DNA of 64,000 bases from Cyanophora paradoxa. Its lineage: Eukaryota > Glaucocystophyceae > Cyanophorales > Cyanophoraceae. A program made the translations under genes and the position numbers. Each line of letters begins with the position of its first letter. Positions within the stretch are counted from its first letter, which is position 1. This document shows, one piece after another, positions 24,530 through 36,481 of this stretch. The notes under the pieces are model-generated. The model did no database searches. It was not told the DNA's origin and was given only the letters and a program-made list of their open reading frames with translations. The stretch covers positions 124,001 through 188,000 of the forward strand of contig QPMI01000005.1 in the NCBI GenBank assembly GCA_004431415.1, read 5' to 3'.

Positions 24530-26520
24530 CTCAGGGTGCCAGGGTGCAGGGTAAAACGCGCAGGGGACAGGGTAAAGGGTGGAACACTATCCAGGCCGCG
24601 CCGCGCCGGGGTACAGTCGCGCCGTGGCCGCTGCTGCTTCCATGGCGCTGAGGGGCGGGCCTGTCAGCTGCATGTCCATTGCTGTACATATCCACTCCAA
24701 GCACTTCTCTCCTTCTGTACTCCGGCCAGAGCTGTCAAGCTGGCCGGATCGAAATCCAGCGTGCTAGCGCGCGATCGGGACACAATTGCAAGCGCGGCGC
24801 AGCCCGCAGCCGAGACAATGGCGAAGCATAGCGCCGGCCGCGCGCGGGTGGCGGGTCGATCCGCTCCTCCGCGAGCGCTCCGCGCACGGGCGCGCGCCTG
24901 CTCCGCCCCGCTGGCGGCCCCGCCCGGGGCTTGGCCATGGCTCGGGGGCCTTGCGCCGGCCGCGGCCCCACGCGCGCCGCGCTGCGCGTCCCGCCGCTGC
25001 AGCAGACCCGCAGCAGCAGCCGCCGCCGCCGACGCCCTCGGCGCCGCCACGCCCCCTCGGAAGCCTCGCCCCCGTGCACCCGCAGGCCCCGCGGGCCGGG
25101 CGCCGGCCCCCTTTCGAATTCGTGCGGGTCGGGCACCCTCGCGGCCGGCCCTTCGGACCCCCCGCCTTCCCCCCCGAGGCTCAAGGTAAGGCGGGCCGGC
25201 GCCCGCCCTCCGCTTCTTCTAGGAATCTGATCCCGGGTTCTTGGGCTTCTCCTCAGGTTTACTCGGATTGGGCCTGGTCCCGGGCCGCACCCTCGGGTCC
25301 AGCCGGCGCCCGACGCCGCAGCGCCCCCGGCACGCAGCCCGCCGCCTCCCCCTCCGGGCCCCGTGGAGAGAGGGCGCCCGCCCTGTGCCCCCCAGATCCC
25401 TCTCCTTCGCGGGCCCAGGGCCCGCCTAGCCCCCTTCCCCCGGACCTCGCGGTGGGCCCCCTCCCCCCGTACCCCTCCGTATCCAAACCCCGCTTACCCC
25501 CCCTGGCCTCGCCCCCGCGCCCAACGCCCCGCGGACCCTGAGCGTGCAGGTCGTGCGCTCCGCCTTCCGAAGTTCCCCGGCCCCGCCCCCGGCCCTGAGG
25601 CTCCTCCGGGGTGCGAGCGGCCTGCCGGCCCTCCCCGCGCCCCCCGCCCGACAGGACGCTCCCCCTCCCCGCCCTTTCAGTTCTGGTCCGGTACCCCCCG
25701 GGCCACCCGCCCCCCGCCCGCCCCTCCGCCGCCGCCGCCTGAGCCGCCTGGCCTCGAGCCCGCCGCCCAAGGCCGTCTGAGCCGTCTGAGCCCCGCCCCC
25801 GGCCCTGAGGCTCCTCCGGGGTGCGAGCGGCCTGCCTTCTTCCCCTCGGCGCCGGATCGCCGACAGCGCCTGCCCTCCTCTCCAGGTGCGCGCACTTGAG
25901 CGTAGGCGACAGAGCACGGGGGGGCGCCACGCCGCTGCTTCCTGGACGGGAGTCCCGCCCGGCGCCCCCGCCACACCGACCGCCGCGCCGCGGCGCCGGC
26001 GCTCCCCGGCCCAACCCGGCCGGCCGCCTCCCTCCCGGAGGGCCCCCCGCCCGCCCCTCCCCACGCCCTTCACCCTACAGGACGCTCTCCTTTCCCGCCC
26101 CTTCAGCTCTGGTCCGGTACCCGCGGGCCGCCCGCCCCCCGCCCGCCCCTCCGCCGCCGCCGCCGTCTGAGTAGCCCGGCCTCGAGACCGCCGATGAAGG
26201 CCGTCTGAGCCGTCCGAGCCGTACGCGTCTGAGCCCGCTCCGCCCCGCGCCTCTGCCCTCCCACCCCAGCAGCAGGCAGCCGCCCGGCCCCGGCCCGCCC
26301 GGGCGCCCGCGGCCCCGCCCGCCCCTCCCGCGCCTCCCGCCCGGCCCTTCCTTCCCCTTCGAGTTTCCCCCCCCCCCCTCCCGTGTCCCCAGTCGCCCCC
26401 CCCCCCCCCCCCCCCCCCGTGGCCTCCGCCCGCCCGCCCTCCTCCAGGGCGCCGGGGCGCGCCGCGGTCGCCCCCTCCTGGAGCTCCGGGGCGCCGGGGC
26501 GCGTCGCCCGCCCTCTGCAG
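24530..26520. repeat. GC-rich, C-rich non-coding DNA with internal direct repeats
   Basis: No gene I can support; the proline-rich open frames on both strands look like composition artefacts. GGCCCTGAGGCTCCTCCGGG is present at about 25592 and 25801. A longer block (AGGACGCTC...TCTGGTCCGGTAC...GCCGCCGCC) lies at 25655-25744 and again at 26079-26170. A related 'GAGCCGTCCGAGCCGT' segment at about 26205 recurs at 38660. Poly-C of about 20 nt lies at 26398-26418. Confidence 0.65.
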
Positions 26521-26529
26521 CTGCAGCTG

Positions 26530-27020
26530 CCTCTATGTTAGCTATAGCCTTATGTTAGCTATGTTGGCTCAGGTGTTCGCTTATGTTAGCTATAGGTGTA
26601 CCGCTCACAAGACAGACTTTCCGAGGCGGACTGAATTCGCGGAAGGCGGGGGGGGGGGGGGGGGGAAGATGGGGGAAGGGGGAGGGGAGGGGAGGCCTCC
26701 GTGCACGTGTACGAGCTGTGCATGGGCAAGCGAGGATGCGCCGGTCAGATGCTGGGCCGATGCTGCAGACGCGCATGCGCACCTTCAGCCGTTCGCTGCA
26801 CGTGCGGGGCCCTGCGCGGTCGGCGTGCGTGCGTAAGCGACTCGGCGAGCTGCGATCACGAGCGCCGCCCCGCGCGAGCTCGAACGAGTGCCGGGCCGGG
26901 CGCCTACCTCGACGATCCTTAGAAAGCCGGTCGCGTGATTCTAGGAGAGCGTAGTTCTAGAAAGCTTACGAAGCCGTCTCCAAGAAGCTAGGGGAGGCGC
27001 GGAGGGCCGGGGGCGCCAAC
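26530..27020 (+). repeat. Second copy of the EML 3' flank and downstream spacer
   Basis: It holds TATGTTAGCTATAG repeats, then GTGTACCGCTCACAAGACAG (26597), a poly-G run (26651-26664) and CATGGGCAAGCGAGGATGCG (26722). The same order of elements occurs at 39295-39830, also just beyond the 3' end of an LRR-TIR gene. Confidence 0.75.
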
Positions 27021-27021
27021 C

Positions 27022-27210
27022 TCACTCGAAGACCCTCTTCCTCTGTGTGGGCCCCCCGGTCGCCCCGTCGGCCTCCTTCTCCTCCTCCTCCTTCTCCTGC
27101 GCTGCGTCAGCCCTCATTGCGGGCGCCGCGCCGCGGGCGGCGCCGGGCTGCCGCACCCGTTCCCGCTTCGAATTCGCTGAGCCGCCACCCGAGCTCGAGG
27201 CACCCTCGTC
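27022..27210 (-). CDS. Possible C-terminal extension exon of the LRR-TIR gene (27477-29587)
   Basis: After an acceptor CGGCCGCAG the minus strand encodes DEGASSSGGGSANSKRERV, an alanine/glutamate tract (AAQEKEEEEKEADG) and GPTQRKRVFE, then a stop at 27022. The paralogous locus has the same acceptor and frame (DEGASNSGG..KRERVR..AAQEEEEE..GPTQKKRV, 40014-39715). With a donor inside the last core exon (GCAGCG|GTTCGC) both would give phase-0 joins. Preserved frame with in-frame length changes favours a real exon; recent segmental duplication is the alternative. Confidence 0.4.
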   Translation of the reverse strand, partial: DEGASSSGGGSANSKRERVRQPGAARGAAPAMRADAAQEKEEEEKEADGATGGPTQRKRVFE

Positions 27211-27476
27211 CTGCGGCCGGTTGAGAGGCGCGGCTGAGAGTCTGAGATTCATGGCCCAGAAGAGCACAAGCATGATCTACAATTATAAAACGCTTCCGCG
27301 GGGCGAGGGGGGGGGGGGGAGGGGGGGGGGATTGCGAGGGCGCGAGCGGGGAGGCGCGGCTCACTGATCGCGAAGCGCCAGCGAGGCTGTGCTCGCGCAG
27401 CTGAGGAGGGGCGGCTCGGCTCAGATCTGAGCAGGGGGGAGGGGGGGGGGAGGTGGGAAGGGAGGAGGGGAGGAGG

Positions 27477-29587
27477 TCAGGCGTCGGCGCGAACCGCTGC
27501 GGCGCACTGCTCGAGCAGCGCTTCGATGCTGGCGGCCTTGCGCTTGTTCTGCAGGGGGTACAGGATGGCCGCGCGCGCGAGCGCCGGCCTCAGGTCCTCT
27601 GGTACCTCCCCCGCTGGAGGAACGGTCGTCTGCATGTCAGGGGGGTACAGGCAGGGGCCGTACCGGCGGGGAAGGGGCAGGAGGCCTCGTCGTGGAGGAG
27701 GACGATGTTCTTGCCCGCCCCAATCGCGTGCCGGACCTCGCTCAGCACGCTCGAGCTCTTCAGAACATCTGCGCGACGCAAGCGAGTCAGACATGGACAC
27801 GAGACCGCGCGTGCGAGACAGGGCAGCGAGGGGGCTGGCATGGGCGGCCGGACCCTTCGAGACGATGAGCACGACGCTCGCGGAGGCGTCGATGATCTCA
27901 TGGATCCTGCGGGACGGAGGACGAGACTTGGGGTCAGCGCGGATCGTTCCCGGAGCCTGGGCGGGGCCGGGGACCAGAGGGCGCACCGGTGCAGCTCGGG
28001 GCGGGGGCCGCCGGCATCGAGGAAGACGCGGAGGCCGGGGCGGGTCTGCTCCAGGTGCACCTTGAGGGCGCGGGCGAGCGGTCCCGCCGTGTCGCGCTCG
28101 TGCGAGAGGAACACGTCGTACTGGAACGACGCCGCCGGGAACACTGCGGCGCGGAGTGAGCGCTCGTGCGCGAGAAATGGAGCGAAGGCGGTGCACGGAC
28201 CGGAGGCAGGCACGGCGGGGCGCGGGGGGGCGGCATGGGGCGGCGGGGGCGACGGTTCGGGGGCGGCGGCAGCGGGCTGCGACGCGAAGCGGTGAGGGGC
28301 GGGGCGCGAAGCGGAGAGCTCCGCGGAGGGGCGCACCGCGGCGGAGGGGGCGGTGAGGGAGCGGAGGTAGGGCACGACGGCGGCGCACTGGGCTCCGCCA
28401 TCGTCACGGTTGGCGTTGACGGCGCGGCGGACGGACTTGGGCCACGAGTCCACGACGGGGTTGTGATCGACGTAAAGCGTTTGAAGGGCGGGGAGGCGGC
28501 CGACCTCCGGCGGCAGCGCCGTCAGCCGGTTGCTGTTCGCCCACAGCGTGTGCAGGGCCTCGAGGCATCCGATCTCGGGCGGCAGCGCCGTCAGCCGGTT
28601 GTAGCCCACGCCCAGCGCCTGCAGCGCGGCGAGGCAGCCGATCTCCGGAGGCAGCGCCGTCAGCCGGTTATTCGTCAACCCCAGCCCCGTCAGGTTCGTG
28701 AGCTTGGCGAGCTCAGCCCCCGGAATGCTCGTGAGCTCGTTGTTGCCGAGGTCGAGCACGCGGATGTTCTCGGGCCCCAGCCGCGCGATCTCCGCCGTCG
28801 GCCATTCCGTTCGCCCCTCCGCCCCCAGGTCAAGCCTCCCCTCCCACGGGAACCACCCGTCTATGTCTGCGGGGCGGTCAGCGTCACTGGGTCACTAGCG
28901 CCTGTTGCGTCGGGAGTCAGGAACGCAGGGGCGGGATGTGCACGGACCGAGGGTCGGCGCCGGCGGAGCTGATGGTGCGGCAGCGACGGGCTGCGGAGGG
29001 AGGTGAGGAGCGACCAAGCACCGACCAAGGGAAGGGGCGCGGGGGCGGCGCAGCGGGCGCACCGCGGCGGCGGGGGCGGTGAGGGAGCGAAGGTAGGGCA
29101 TGACGGCGGCGCACTGGGCCCCGCCATCGTCACGGTTGGCGTGGACTGCGAGGCGGACGGGCTCGGGCCACGAGTCCACGACTGGGTTGTTGTGCACGGA
29201 CAGCGTGACCAGGGCATCGAGGCGGCCGATCTCCAGCGGCAGCGCCGCCAGCCCGTTGTTGTCCACAAACAGCGTATGCAGGGCCTTGAGGCAGCCGATC
29301 TCGGGTGGAAGGGCCGTCAGCCGGTTGTGGCCCACGCCAAGCGCCTGCAGCGCGGTGAGGCGGCCGATCTCCGGCGGCAGCGTCGTCAGCCGAGTATACG
29401 TCAATCCCAGCGCCTCCAGTTTTGTCAGCTTGGCGAGCTCGGCGCCCGGGATGCTCCTCAGTTTGTTGTTGCCGAGGTCGAGCACGCGGATGTTCTCCGG
29501 CCCCACCCGCGCGATCGCCGCTGCCGGCCACTCCGTCCACCCCTCCGCCTCTAGGTCCAGCTTCCCTTGCTCCGGGTCCCACCTCAT
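27477..29587 (-). CDS. LRR-LRR-TIR protein (two LRR units)
   Basis: LRR unit 1 (29587-28970) starts MRWDPEQGKLDLEAEG and has IPGAELAKLTKLEAL, LPPEIG repeats and HNNPVVDSWPEPVR. It ends at a phase-1 donor (CTCG|GTCCGTGC). A phase-1 acceptor (CCGCCCCGCAG) joins unit 2 (DIDGWFPWEGRLDLGAEG, about 28862-28190). A further phase-1 junction leads to the TIR module: VFPAASFQYDVFLSHERD, LEQTRPGLRVFLD, then exon IHEIIDASASVVLIVSK, then DVLKSSSVLSEVRHAIGAGK and VLLHDEASC. The C-terminal helix-rich piece NKRKAASIEALLEQ ends at the TGA 27477-27479. The SEVRHA glutamate lies where TIR NADases carry their catalytic Glu, so enzymatic activity is possible. There is no signal peptide, membrane helix or NB-ARC, so a cytosolic receptor or scaffold is expected. 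Confidence 0.75.
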
Positions 29588-30882
29588 GGCCTGGGGGGAG
29601 CCGCAGGGCGTAGCGTGACGCAGGAAGCCGCTGAGCGCGCCCGCCGACAGCCGCCAGCGTCCGTCAGCTGCAACGGAGCCGGTCACGCGGTCTCCGCTGG
29701 CTGCTCGCGCTGTGCTGAACTGCAGCGAACTCGCTGCGAACGAAGCACTGGGGTACAGTCGCAGCGCCCGGCGCAGCGCCAGCAAGCCAGAGTTGAATAG
29801 CGTCCGGCAAGCACTCGGACCGTGTCGGACGATCATTTGGATCGCTACAGGGTGCGTGGTGCGGCTTGTCAAGTTGCTCTCCGTAGCCTCCATCTCTTGA
29901 CCGCGAGCCGCCGACCCGCCAGGCCGCAACCGATCGGCCCGCGCGGCGCGCATATTGCATGCCGCGGCAGGACGCCTTCTCCCATTGCGCCAGCCCGCTC
30001 GTAATTCCGATCCGCTCATTCAGATGCAACGCCAGCCGCCCAGCCGCTCATTCAATCCGATCTGATCTGTCCGAGCCGCCTGGCCCGAGCACCTCTCGGG
30101 CGGCCACGTCTCGTTGCGGCGCTGCCAAGTCTTCTCCGAGGCTCGCTCACGGCCGCGCCTCACGCGCCTCACGGCCGCCGCGGGGTGCGTTTGGAGCGCT
30201 TCTGATGCGGTTCGGTCGGCGGCAGGGCGTGCCCTTTGTCAGCCGGAGCGGACTCTTCCATTCTCTCGCCCTCGGGCGCGTTCGGTCCAGCGGAACGGGC
30301 TCCATGCGACCCCGCACGATCGGAGCGGACTCTCGATCTCATCTTTCCTGCATTAGGGTGCGCTTCGGGCCCGCGCCGCCCACCTTGGGCCGCCCCGCGT
30401 CCTTATCTCGCCCTCAGGCCTGGCCGAACAGTTTTTTCGCTGTACCCCTCCACCACGGCGGCGCCGAGCCCCGAAGGGCGCACCGATGGAATCTCCTTGT
30501 CATTCCCGATCGAACGGTGTGCGGCACGTCGTGGCGGTGCGTTCTAAGTACCTGTACCCCCATATCCCTCCGGACCCGACCTTCGCCCCAGGACCCCGTT
30601 GGACTTTTGTCCGCCCCTCTCGAGCACGGCGAATCGAATGGTGCGCACCACGCCGGCCGTATCCACATGCCCGAAGCGCTAGAGCCGCCCCGACCCCTTG
30701 ATCTTGCCAGTGATTGGGTACCCGGACGCTCGACCCCTTGATCAGGTACCCGGGCGCTTCTGGGGCCGATCCCGCGGGCAAAAGGCTGTTCTCACGCCTC
30801 GGGCGACCTCAGAGACCTTGTAGGACCGCAGAGGGGTCGGCGACGGTGCTGGCGGCCCTGCGCTCAGTCCAAGGTCGAGAGT
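29195..30882. repeat. Segmental duplication, copy 1
   Basis: Matches 36886-38572 in the same orientation, offset by about 7690 nt. From 29400 on I see almost no differences over about 1.48 kb (one extra C in copy 2 near 37775). It spans the 5' half of an LRR exon, its start and about 1.3 kb of upstream non-coding DNA. Similarity ends sharply after CAGTCCAAGGTCGAG. Confidence 0.9.
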
Positions 30883-31864
30883 ACGCACGGTGCTGCGGGC
30901 CGCCGCCGGGCCGGGCGGGCGCCCCGATGCCAGCCGCCCCGCTTGCTCGCCCCCCCGCGGCCGATTGCTTGCTCGCTCCCCCTCGGCCCGGGCCGGGGGA
31001 GCGAGCAATCGATATCGGCACGGCGCAGGCGTGCGCAATTGATATATACATCGCTTGTAAGTATATCAATTTGTACGTATACGGCGGTGATCATGAGCTC
31101 GAGGGTGGCGATGTGCATACATATGGAAGGTCCTAGGTTTGGAGCAATCGATATCGATATCGATATCGATATCGCGATCGCGATCGATATCGGCTGCGCA
31201 TATCGGGCGCGCATGCGCATGCGGCCGCGGGCCGGCGCCGCCCGGCGCGCGGCCGCGCGCGCGCGGCCGGCGCTGCCGCGGGCTCCGGCGCCGGCCGCAG
31301 TGCATACGCACTGCAGCTGCCGAATTCGAATGCACGTACAGCTGCGCGTCTAAAGCTCTCCAGATCCTACTAGCTATAGGCAGCAAGATCTAGGTAGATC
31401 TAGACCGGTACCAGTCTGACCAAGTTTAGACCAACGAGCTGGGGGGTACCGTTGCAACCGGTGCCCATCGAAGTGCAGCTGCAGCTGACTCAGGCCGTTC
31501 ATCGAAGCTGCAACGCGTTCCGCAGCAGCGGATGCGAAGCCGCAACGCGTTCCGCAACAGCGTTTCCAAGCACCGGGCGAGCAGCCAGCGACACGTCCGA
31601 GCGGGCGGGGGCGAGCACGAGAACTTCTGACCAGTCGCTTCGAAAGTTTGTTTTGCTGCCGACCAATTGCAAGGGAATCCGTCGAAGGTGCGCGACTCGG
31701 GACGGCGCATAGCATACGAGGCTAGAAACTACGCTTCGCTTTCGGTCGGACGGTGTGCCGAGAAGCGTTAATTGCCGCTTCGAAATCCCACCAAGCCACG
31801 CGGTGGGCAGGCGGAGCGGGGGCGCGCTCCCCGCAGCGCGCCTCTGCCGCTGACCGCCCCGCAG
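30883..31864. other. Intergenic, palindrome-rich island upstream of LRR-TIR gene
   Basis: No gene seen. It contains an alternating GATATC/ATCGAT run at 31147-31192, a CGCGGCCGCGCG-type run at 31220-31275 and scattered 6-bp palindromes. GCAACGCGTTCCGCA(A/G)CAGC is repeated at 31510 and 31540. The promoter of the gene at 31867 should lie here. Confidence 0.5.
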
Positions 31865-31866
31865 GC

Positions 31867-34800
31867 ATGGGCTGTGGGTGGGAACCGAAGGAGGGGAAGC
31901 TGGACTTGAAGGGAGAGCTGCGAACGGAATGGCCGGCGGCGGAGATCGCGCGGGTTGGGCCTGAGAACATCTTTGTGCTCGACCTCAGCAAGAACAGGCT
32001 GACGGGCATCCCGGGCGCCGAGCTCGCCAAGCTGACAAACCTGGAGAGGCTGTTTTTGAGCGGTAATTTGCTGACGGCGCTGCCGTTGGAGATCGGCCGC
32101 CTCGCCGCCCTGTCGTGGCTGGACGTGAGCAACAACCAGCTGACGGCACTGCCTCCGGAGATCGGCTGCCTCGCCACCCTGCATCAGCTGGTAGCGAGCC
32201 GCAACCATCTGATGTCGCTGCCGTCGGAGACAGGCGCCCTCGCCGCCCTGGAGGTGCTGAACGTGAGCCACAACCGGCTGACGTCGCTGCCGCCGGAGAT
32301 CGGCCGCCTCGACGCCCTTCAGTCGCTGGGCGTGACCGACAACCAGCTTACGTCCCTGCCGCCGGAGATCGGCCGCCTCGCCGCCCTGCGGTTGCTATAC
32401 GCTCACGGCAACCCCGTCGTGGACTCCTGGCCCGAGCCCGTCCGCTGCGCCGTCAACGATAATTCCGACGTCAGCTGCCGCGATGCCTCTGCCGTTTCCG
32501 GGAAAGCCCAGCTCGCTGCCGTCGTGCCCTACCTCCGCTCCCTCCTCGCCCCCGAGGCCGCGGTGCGCCCCGCCGCGCCGCCCCCGTGCCCCACCTCTCA
32601 CCCGCCGTCGCAGCCGGCGACTGACGCCCCGCACGCCCCAAGCCCTCCCGCGCCGACCTCAGGTCCGTGCAACGCTGCCCGGGCCGCCCCAATCGGGACC
32701 TCACCCGTGCGCGACCGAATCGCGCAGGCGAGCCCTCGCGCGGGACGTGGAACCAGAGGAACGGGAAGTTGGACCTGCAGAAGACGGGGCAGACGAACTG
32801 GCCCTCGGGGAGAATCGCGCGGTTCGGCTCCAAGAACATACAGGAGCTCGACCTCGGAGGGAACAAGCTCGCGCGCATCCCGGGGGCGGAGCTCGCCAAG
32901 CTGACGAACCTGAAGAAGCTGTGGTTGAGCGGCAACCAGCTGACGTCGCTGCCGTCGGAGATCGGCGCCCTCGCCGCCCTGCAGGAGCTGCACGTGGAGG
33001 GCAATCAGCTCACGGCTCTGCCGCCGGAGATCGGCCTGCTTTGCCTGCAGAAACTGGATGCGAGCAACAACCAGCTGACGGCGCTGCCGCCGGATATCAA
33101 CCGCCTCTTCGCCCTGCAGCAGCTGAACGCAAGCAGGAACCAGTTAACGACGCTGCCTTCGGAGATCGGCCACCTCGCCGTCCTGCGGGGGCTGGACGTT
33201 AGCGGCAACCAGCTGACGGCGCTGCCATCGGAGATCGGCCGCCTCGATGCCCTGGTGACGCTGTCCGTGCACAACAACCCCGTTGTGGACTCGTGGCCCG
33301 AGCTCATCCGCCGCGCCGTCAACGACAATGAGGGTGACGGTCAAGCCCAGCTCGCCGCCGTCGTGCCCTACCTCCGCTCCCTCCCCGCCCCCACCGCCGC
33401 GGTGAGCCCCGCCGCGCCGTCCCTGCGCCCCACTCCTCACCCGCCGTTGCAGCCCGCCACCAACGCCCCGCACGCCCCAATCCCTCCCGCGCCGGCCTCC
33501 GGTCCGTGCACATCAAAACGACCCAGTTATAACCTCGCCTGAGCTTTACGCCGCCCTGCAGGCACGGACAGGAGGTGGAAAGCGGAGCAGGGGATACTTT
33601 ACCTGCGGAGAGAGGGGCGGACGGAGTGGCCGGCGGTGGAGATCGCGCGGGCGGGGCCCGAGAACATACGCGAGCTCGACCTCGGAGGAAACAAGCTCAC
33701 GCGCATCCCAGGGGCGGAGCTCGCAAAGCTCACGAACCTGGAGAAGCTGGAGTTAAGCGGCAACCAGCTGACATCGCTGCCGCCGGAGATCGGCCACCTT
33801 GCCGCCCTGAAGTTTCTGAACGTGACCAACAACCAGCTGGCGGCGCTGCCGCCGGAGATCGCCCGCCTCGCCACCCTACAGACGCTGAACTTGAGTTGGA
33901 ACAAGTTGACGGCGTTGCCGCCGGAGATCGGCCACCTCGCCGCCTTGCGGAAGCTGGATTCCACGTTCAACCAGCTGACAACGCTGCCGCCGGAGATCGG
34001 TCTCCTCGCCGCCCTGGAGGAGCTGCAGTTGCGGTGCAATAAGCTGACGTCGCTGCCGCCGGAGATCGGCCGCCTTGCCGCCCTGAAGTCTCTGTACGTG
34101 GATGGCAACCAGCTGGCGGTGGTGCCGCCGGAGATTGGCCGCCTTCCCGCCCTGCAGTGCCTGTTAGTGCACAGCAACCCCGTCGTGGACTTGAGCACGA
34201 GCTCGTGGCCGGACTCTATCCGTAACTTCGTCAGCTTAGATTGTAACAGCAATTCCTACGATGACCAGACCGCCTACGATTCCGGGAAAGTCCAATGCGC
34301 CGCTGTCGTGCCCTACCTCCGCTCCCTCCTCGCCCCTGAGGCCGCGGTGAGCCCCCCCCCCCACCCCCCCACCCTCCCCCCCCGAGCCCCCCCCCCCCCC
34401 CCCCCCCCGAGCCCCCGCCCCGCGCCCCCCCCCCCCCCCCACCCCCTGACCCGCTGCCGCAGCCCGCCGCCCGCGCCGCCGAACCTCCTCCGCCCCTGCC
34501 GCCCCATGCCGCCCTGCGCCCTGCCGCGCCTGCCTCTGGTCCGTGCACTGCTTCCGGTCCGTGCACTGCTTCAGCTCCAGCCTCCGCACGCGAGCTCTAA
34601 CGCCGCGCCGCAGTGTTCCCGGCGGCCTCGGCGCCGGCCAAGTTCGACGTGTTCCTCTCCCACGAGCGCGACACGGCGGGCCCCCTCGCCCGCGCCCTCA
34701 CGGTGCACCTGGAACAGGCCCGCCCCGGCCTCCGCGTCTTCCTCGATGCCGGCGAGCCCCGCCCCGAGCTGCACCGGTGCGCCCTCTGGTCCCCGGCCCC

Positions 34801-35324
34801 GCCCAGGCTCCGGGAAGGATCCGCGCTGACCCCAAGTCTCGTCCTCCGTCCCGCAGGATCCATGAGATCATCGACGCCTCCGCGAGCGTCGTGCTCATCA
34901 TCTCGAAGGGTCCGGCCGCCCAGCTCCCCTCGCTGCCCTGTCTCGCACGCGCGGTCTCGTGCCCATGTCTGACCCGCCTGCGTCGCGCAGATGTTCTGAA
35001 GAGCTCGAGCGTGCTGGGCGAGGTTCGGCACGCAATTGGGGCGGGCAAGAACATCGTCCTCCTCCACGACGAGGCCTCCTGCCCCTTCCCCGCCGGTACG
35101 GCCCCTGCCTGTACCCCCCTGACATGCAGCCGACCGTTCCTCCAGCGGCGGAGATCCCGGAGGACCTGAAGCCGGCGCTCTCTCGCGCGGCTATCCCGTA
35201 CCCCCTGCAGAACAAGCGCAAGGCGGCCAGCATCGAAGCGCTGCTCGAGCAGTGCGCCGCAGCGGTTCGCGCCGACGCCGTACCCCCTTTCATCCCCCCT
35301 CCCCCCCGAGAGGCTCAGATCTGA
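31867..35324 (+). CDS. LRR-LRR-LRR-TIR protein (three LRR units)
   Basis: The frame-checked model has three LRR units, 31865-32662, 32728-33501 and 33562-34538, joined by phase-1 introns, each with a small phase-0 linker intron (32563-32613; 34347-34462 holds the poly-C tract, and removing it keeps the frame). Units start GMGCGWEPKEGKLDL, GEPSRGTWNQRNGKLDL and GTDRRWKAEQGILYL, and share IPGAELAKLTNL, LPPEIG repeats and NNPVVDSWPE. The TIR module is in exons 34614-34776 (AKFDVFLSHERD, LRVFLDAGEP), 34857-34909 (IHEIIDASASVVLIISK), 34991-35095 (DVLKSSSVLGEVRHAIGAGK) and 35146-35324 (AAEIPEDLKPALS, NKRKAASIEALLEQ). The TIR-type Glu (GEV) is present. No membrane segment or nucleotide-binding domain. 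The ATG at 31867 is immediately after an acceptor-like CCGCCCCGCAG, so an upstream 5' exon is possible. Confidence 0.8.
34347..34462 (+). repeat. Poly-C tract inside a linker intron
   Basis: Runs of C interrupted by A or G lie between donor GCG|GTGAGC and acceptor GCTGCCGCAG. Excision restores the frame between the third LRR unit and the TIR module. Confidence 0.75.
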
Positions 35325-36481
35325 GCCGCCGCCTCTCCGGCGCCTCGCGACCGGTCAGCTGCGCCTCTTCGCCCGCGTCCTCTCGTCCCACCCATTCATA
35401 TTCATCATGCGGTGGGTGCGCAGGGCCAGCTGCCGGCCGGCCGGCCGGGGCAGGAGGAGGGCGCCTCGTGATCGGGCGGCGGGGCGGAGCTCTGGGAAGG
35501 AAAAGGCCCAGACAAGGACCGTCGAGGTGGGCCCTCGCGATCGAGCTCGTGCCGGGCGGCGCGATCCCCCTCAGGCCTGAGCGGGGCGGGCGCCGCAGGG
35601 CTTCGCCCAGGACGGGGTCCGGATGCTCTAGAAGAAGGTGTGCGCGCGCCTGTACCCCCGTCTCAACTCCAGCTCGCATGAACGCCCTCCGGATCCTCAG
35701 GTCATCGTCGATTCGGAGAGGTCCTGCACGATCGCTGTACCCCAGGGGCGGCCTTCGAAACGCCGTACCCCGCGGGCAGCTGCCGGTGGCGGGGGGCATG
35801 GGGGACTACCGCTGGCTCCGGGGCGAGATCGAGCAGGCCGTGGGGCGAGGCAGGGCGGCCCTGGGCGGCTTCAGCATGGAGGGTGCCCGGCTCCGGACTC
35901 CCGTGCCCCTCGCCCCCGCCCGCGCCTGACACGGCGCCTCAGCTGCAGGCAAGAGCTTCGGCGAGACGAGGAGGGCCGCGAGGGCGCCCCCGGCGACGGC
36001 GACCCCGATCATTGTTAGCACTATAGCTATAGCTAGCCGCGTCTGCATCGCTCCTGTCCCAGCGGGCGTGGGTCCCCTCGTCGCAGACCTCGAGCAGCAG
36101 CCAGGAAAAACAAACTTTGTGGAAACAAGTACCAACTCGAGTCAACAAGTGAACATTCTGATGCTAGCTATAGTAGCGGCCAGGGCAGGACTGGGAGCCC
36201 GGGGGGCCGGGCCGGGCCGGGGGAGAGGGAGGGGGGAAGGCGCCCGAGGCCTCCTCGAGGACAAAGAGAGGGGGGCGAGAGGGGCGGGGGAGGGGAGAGG
36301 GGAGGAAGGGCCCCTCCAGGGCCAGGGGAGGCGGGGGCGCTGACGGCAGGCGAGAGGAAGCGAGCGACCGCCTCGGACGACGGGGGCGAGGCGGGAGGCC
36401 GAGCGGAGGCGGGCGGAGGCGGGGCGGAGGCGCGGGACGGCCCGGGGCCGACGGGGACGAGGCGAGAGGCGGGCGGGGCCC
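35325..36481. other. Intergenic DNA between convergent LRR-TIR loci
   Basis: No gene I can support. A G-rich stretch (36195-36480) resembles the 3' flank of the pseudogene at 22647 (GGCGAGAGGAAGCGAGCGA at about 36348, compare 22597). Confidence 0.5.

Noticed and set aside
24800-26170. Several long proline-rich ORFs on both strands
   Set aside because: Overlapping open frames in all phases in C-rich DNA with internal repeats; no start context, splice pattern or domain supports a gene.
30714-31136. ORF starting MGTRTLDPLIRYPG, also at 38405
   Set aside because: Lies in the duplicated non-coding block and loses similarity where the duplication ends; no domain.
34347-34462. Apparent frameshift in the poly-C tract between the third LRR unit and TIR
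   Set aside because: The tract lies in an intron whose position is conserved in the other units (GCG|GTGAGC); splicing restores phase 1 for the TIR exon.
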